From Endozoicomonadaceae bacterium (GTDB taxonomy: Bacteria > Pseudomonadota > Gammaproteobacteria > Pseudomonadales > Endozoicomonadaceae), in assembly GCA_023146365.1 (NCBI GenBank), contig JAGLCE010000133.1, positions 1 through 9,018 on the forward strand: a stretch of DNA of 9,018 nt, given 5' to 3'. Made by a program: the position numbers and the translations under genes. The notes beneath the pieces are model-generated. The model worked only from the letters and a program-made list of their open reading frames with translations, was not told the origin of the DNA and searched no databases. This document shows positions 7,130 through 9,018 of this stretch, piece after piece (the first letter of the stretch is position 1; every line of letters starts with the position of its first letter).

Positions 7130-7207
7130 AATCTGAATCTCTGTATGACGAGTTAACCATCTTGTCCGTCTATTCCGATGCCGGCCTGCTCATATTGAGA
7201 TAGCACA

Positions 7208-8326
7208 TTATTTTTGCCAAAAATAGTAGAGATCCGGCCTGCGAAGCGATTCACTGGCCACCGCATCCTCTGACACCACCGACAAAGCCGGATACACTCT
7301 AGACAGATGTCTGTTCAGAGTAATTTCTGCTTCTACCTGCTCTTGACTGCCCTCAATCACCAGATCCAGCACCAAGCTGTCCCCCTTCACAGACACGGGC
7401 ATTACCGTTCGAATTGCCGTCAGGCTTTCAATGTGTCGCAACAAATCGGCATAATCATGCACATCGTCCACTGCATTGACCTGAAGACGTAGCGTGTGTT
7501 CTGAAGAAGCATTCGATAACACGGAATAAAAGGCAGCGAGACGATGGGCCACCAAGGATAAAGACAAGCCTGCAAGTACATCAACATTTATATCGCTAAT
7601 ATTTTCATAGAAAACCTCTCCTCGGAAGATAAACATGATCCGAGCGCTTACATTCCCACTGGCTAAAGAGTAGATCCTCATCGCCAGTATCGGTTCCGTA
7701 GCATAACGACGGGACGCCTTAACAATCGGCGCAGGAAACAGCCCCCAGAGTTCCGCCAGTGGCAAGGAAAGACTATCCTCCATATCCAATAATGGATAGA
7801 GTAGCGGCACACCCCGCTGACCAGATGCCGTTTTCAACGCCTGCACAACGCCTGAAAGATCCCCTTCTTCCAGCATTTGACGCTCACTATTCATTTCTGA
7901 CGCTATCCAGACCAAGGTGTCAGGACGATTCTTCCCCCAAAGCGGCAGCTGATTATGATTCAATAGCTTATTCAGCGCCACTCGGTCGAAGGTGACACCC
8001 ATAGAAAACCCAGCCTGCTGATGATCCCTAGAAGCCCCTGTGGACTGCTGGTAATAATCATAACGACTGACAAACGCATCGGGGGATTCTATGGCAGCAC
8101 GCATGCCTTTCATGGTAGGTGCGTCCGCCTTGCCAGTCAGTTTTATGACCACGAGAGACAACGCTTGGGAAAACGCCTGAGTACGGCTCTTTTTCCCTTT
8201 ATCAATCACCATAACCTGTGCCTGATACAGGTCATTGATCTCCACAGCCTGGAGTACGGGCACTCTGCCAGCCAGAACAAGCAACATCAATACCCACACT
8301 CCGAGACCGCCCGAACATCTAATCAT
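7208..8326 (-). CDS. DUF2066 domain-containing exported protein
   Basis: A protein of unknown function, 372 aa from ATG 8326. That start is preferred because GGGGAAAG precedes it; a GTG at 8359 would only add 11 residues before the signal. The signal peptide is a basic start, a hydrophobic core GVWVLMLLVLAG, then a probable cleavage after VLQA. The mature protein opens with VEINDLYQAQVMV, the DUF2066 hallmark, and continues with R-x-x-AFSQALSLVVIKLTGK. No second membrane segment and no catalytic motif are seen, so it is probably periplasmic or released. It is the first gene of the DUF2066, AI-2E/PerM, hda cluster. Relatives usually have purM divergently upstream, which is absent here. Confidence 0.88.
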   Translation of the reverse strand: MIRCSGGLGVWVLMLLVLAGRVPVLQAVEINDLYQAQVMVIDKGKKSRTQAFSQALSLVVIKLTGKADAPTMKGMRAAIESPDAFVSRYDYYQQSTGASRDHQQAGFSMGVTFDRVALNKLLNHNQLPLWGKNRPDTLVWIASEMNSERQMLEEGDLSGVVQALKTASGQRGVPLLYPLLDMEDSLSLPLAELWGLFPAPIVKASRRYATEPILAMRIYSLASGNVSARIMFIFRGEVFYENISDINVDVLAGLSLSLVAHRLAAFYSVLSNASSEHTLRLQVNAVDDVHDYADLLRHIESLTAIRTVMPVSVKGDSLVLDLVIEGSQEQVEAEITLNRHLSRVYPALSVVSEDAVASESLRRPDLYYFWQK

Positions 8327-8397
8327 TTTCTTTCCCCAAACAACACTTTTTCCAAGCACTCTATTTTCCCACAGAGCAAGACTACAGTGCTTTAGCT

Positions 8398-8421
8398 GCG
8401 AAGTCAGCGAAGTCAGCGAAG
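8398..8421. repeat. 9-bp direct repeat GCGAAGTCA (2.7 copies)
   Basis: GCGAAGTCA occurs twice in tandem, followed by GCGAAG. It lies 72 bases upstream of the chosen DUF2066 start, in the expected promoter region of that cluster, so it could be an operator or simple slippage. Confidence 0.6.
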
Positions 8422-8650
8422 CGCATAGAGTAACCGACTTTTTTTTGCCATTCTCATCTCACCGAATCATTGACAGCTTTTCTTCCAACAATAAAATATG
8501 CATCACCAATGATTTCAGCATGCATAAAATTATTCCTGAATCCGTGACTTCTTTGATGACTTGAATATGTCCCTCGTTTAAGAATGCAAAAACACTCATT
8601 AAGTCAAGCAATCTAACCTTATTGTTAGTGATCATCGATGCCTTATTTCA

Positions 8651-8656
8651 TATAAT
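8651..8656 (+). promoter_or_regulatory. Perfect -10 hexamer upstream of the right-edge gene
   Basis: TATAAT sits 43 bases before the ATG at 8700. The nearest -35-like hexamer, TTGTTA (8622-8627), is 23 bases away, too far for a normal sigma70 promoter, so an activator or another -35 would be needed. It lies in AT-rich DNA where chance matches are common. Confidence 0.35.
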
Positions 8657-8699
8657 TTGTTTAACTTTAAAAACTAAAGCCTGTCACTGGACATTTAAT

Positions 8700-9018
8700 A
8701 TGAATACACACATTTCAACCAGTAGTATACCTATTGACTCGATTCAACTAATAAAATTAGAGCATGAAAATACACAACAGGCATATTACCTCGATCATTT
8801 AAATTCCACCCCCACTTCTGATGGTGTTCACGATGTATTGTTAAAAGATCGAACCGTTACTACTGTTCCACACATCAGTCACTCTCCTATGCCCGATACG
8901 TCGGAAAAAAACCCTGGCCATTTGATAGAGAAAGTACTTTCATCAGATTCCTCACGTAACAATACCATATCCTCAGATATGGTATTGTTGGACGATACTG
9001 AGTCGATACAAGTTCAAG
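8700..9018 (+). CDS. 5' part of an unidentified Ser/Thr-rich protein gene (runs off the right edge)
   Basis: From ATG 8700 the frame is open for 106 codons to the window end. The product begins MNTHISTSSIPIDSIQL and is rich in Ser, Thr, Asp and His, with no hydrophobic segment or signal peptide, so the visible part looks disordered and cytoplasmic or secreted by a leaderless route. A weak GGA element lies about 9 bases upstream. Base composition is AT-rich, unlike the housekeeping genes. A Ser/Thr-rich N-terminus is common in type III effectors, but nothing here proves that. A perfect 13-bp inverted repeat lies within codons 87-97. It occupies the place where purM is expected. Product unknown. 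Confidence 0.6.
   Translation, partial: MNTHISTSSIPIDSIQLIKLEHENTQQAYYLDHLNSTPTSDGVHDVLLKDRTVTTVPHISHSPMPDTSEKNPGHLIEKVLSSDSSRNNTISSDMVLLDDTESIQVQ
8958..8989. repeat. Perfect 13-bp inverted repeat with 6-base loop inside the right-edge gene
   Basis: AACAATACCATAT (8958-8970) pairs perfectly with ATATGGTATTGTT (8977-8989) around the loop CCTCAG. It is translated in frame as N-N-T-I-S-S-D-M-V-L-L. No T run follows, so it is not a standard terminator. It could be an mRNA hairpin early in the gene or a dyad site for a DNA-binding protein. Confidence 0.7.

Larger units (their letters stand above)
8327..8699. other. Non-coding spacer between DUF2066 and the right-edge gene
   Basis: About 370 bases, AT-rich from 8440 onward, with no credible gene on either strand. 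It must hold the promoter of the minus-strand DUF2066 cluster, though I found no convincing -35/-10 pair. Other contents are a 9-bp direct repeat (8398-8421), a run of eight T (8439-8446), a 7-bp inverted repeat TATGCAT/ATGCATA (8497-8526) and a perfect TATAAT (8651-8656). Confidence 0.55.

Noticed and set aside
8416..8446. Possible intrinsic terminator ending in eight T
   Set aside because: No stable GC stem directly before the T run, only a 3-bp GCG/CGC and a 4-bp AGTC/GACT, and no plus-strand gene ends just upstream.
8497..8526. TATGCAT/ATGCATA inverted repeat
   Set aside because: Short, near-palindromic AT-rich words are expected by chance in this spacer.

Overview
The window looks like a conserved chromosomal housekeeping block from a gammaproteobacterium, most likely Pseudomonadales/Oceanospirillales. 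The order proS, thioredoxin-like lipoprotein, arsC-like, wrbA, DUF2069, hda, AI-2E/PerM, DUF2066 is the arrangement I recall from Pseudomonas and relatives. A. Hda exists only in proteobacteria, and ProS matches the Escherichia coli enzyme in length (572 aa) and editing-site numbering. Both ends of the window are AT-richer and carry unrecognised, incomplete genes. Together with short heptanucleotide repeats this hints at a large, repeat-rich genome of the Endozoicomonas type, but that genus guess is inference only.

Layout. Bases 1-655 hold the 3' part of an unidentified AT-rich gene that begins outside the window and carries a 7-bp tandem repeat at the edge; its first visible residues faintly resemble the end of a sulfotransferase domain. 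Bases 656-1056 are non-coding and end in a good sigma70-type promoter for proS (1057-2775). Converging on proS from the minus strand is a small cluster: an unannotated 42-codon ORF (3478-3606), a TlpA-like thioredoxin lipoprotein (2994-3461) and a small one-helix protein (2745-2936) whose end overlaps proS. Fifteen perfect copies of a 7-bp unit (3699-3803) sit between this cluster and the divergent plus-strand operon arsC-like, wrbA, DUF2069 (3865-5215), whose genes are joined by ATGA overlaps. Convergent to that lies the minus-strand cluster DUF2066, AI-2E/PerM, hda (8326 down to 5302). Bases 8327-8699 are non-coding, and from 8700 a new Ser/Thr-rich gene runs off the right edge.

Function. 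The identified genes are mostly core functions: proline tRNA charging with editing, periplasmic thiol chemistry, glutaredoxin-dependent and flavin-dependent redox enzymes, a replication-initiation regulator (Hda) and envelope proteins of poorly known role. I see no complete new system. The points most worth checking are the 15-copy heptamer array between divergent genes, the second heptamer array in a probable coding frame at the left edge, a Cys-x-x-Cys in the nucleotide loop of Hda, a perfect 13-bp inverted repeat inside the right-edge gene, and the break in gene order where purM would normally follow DUF2066.
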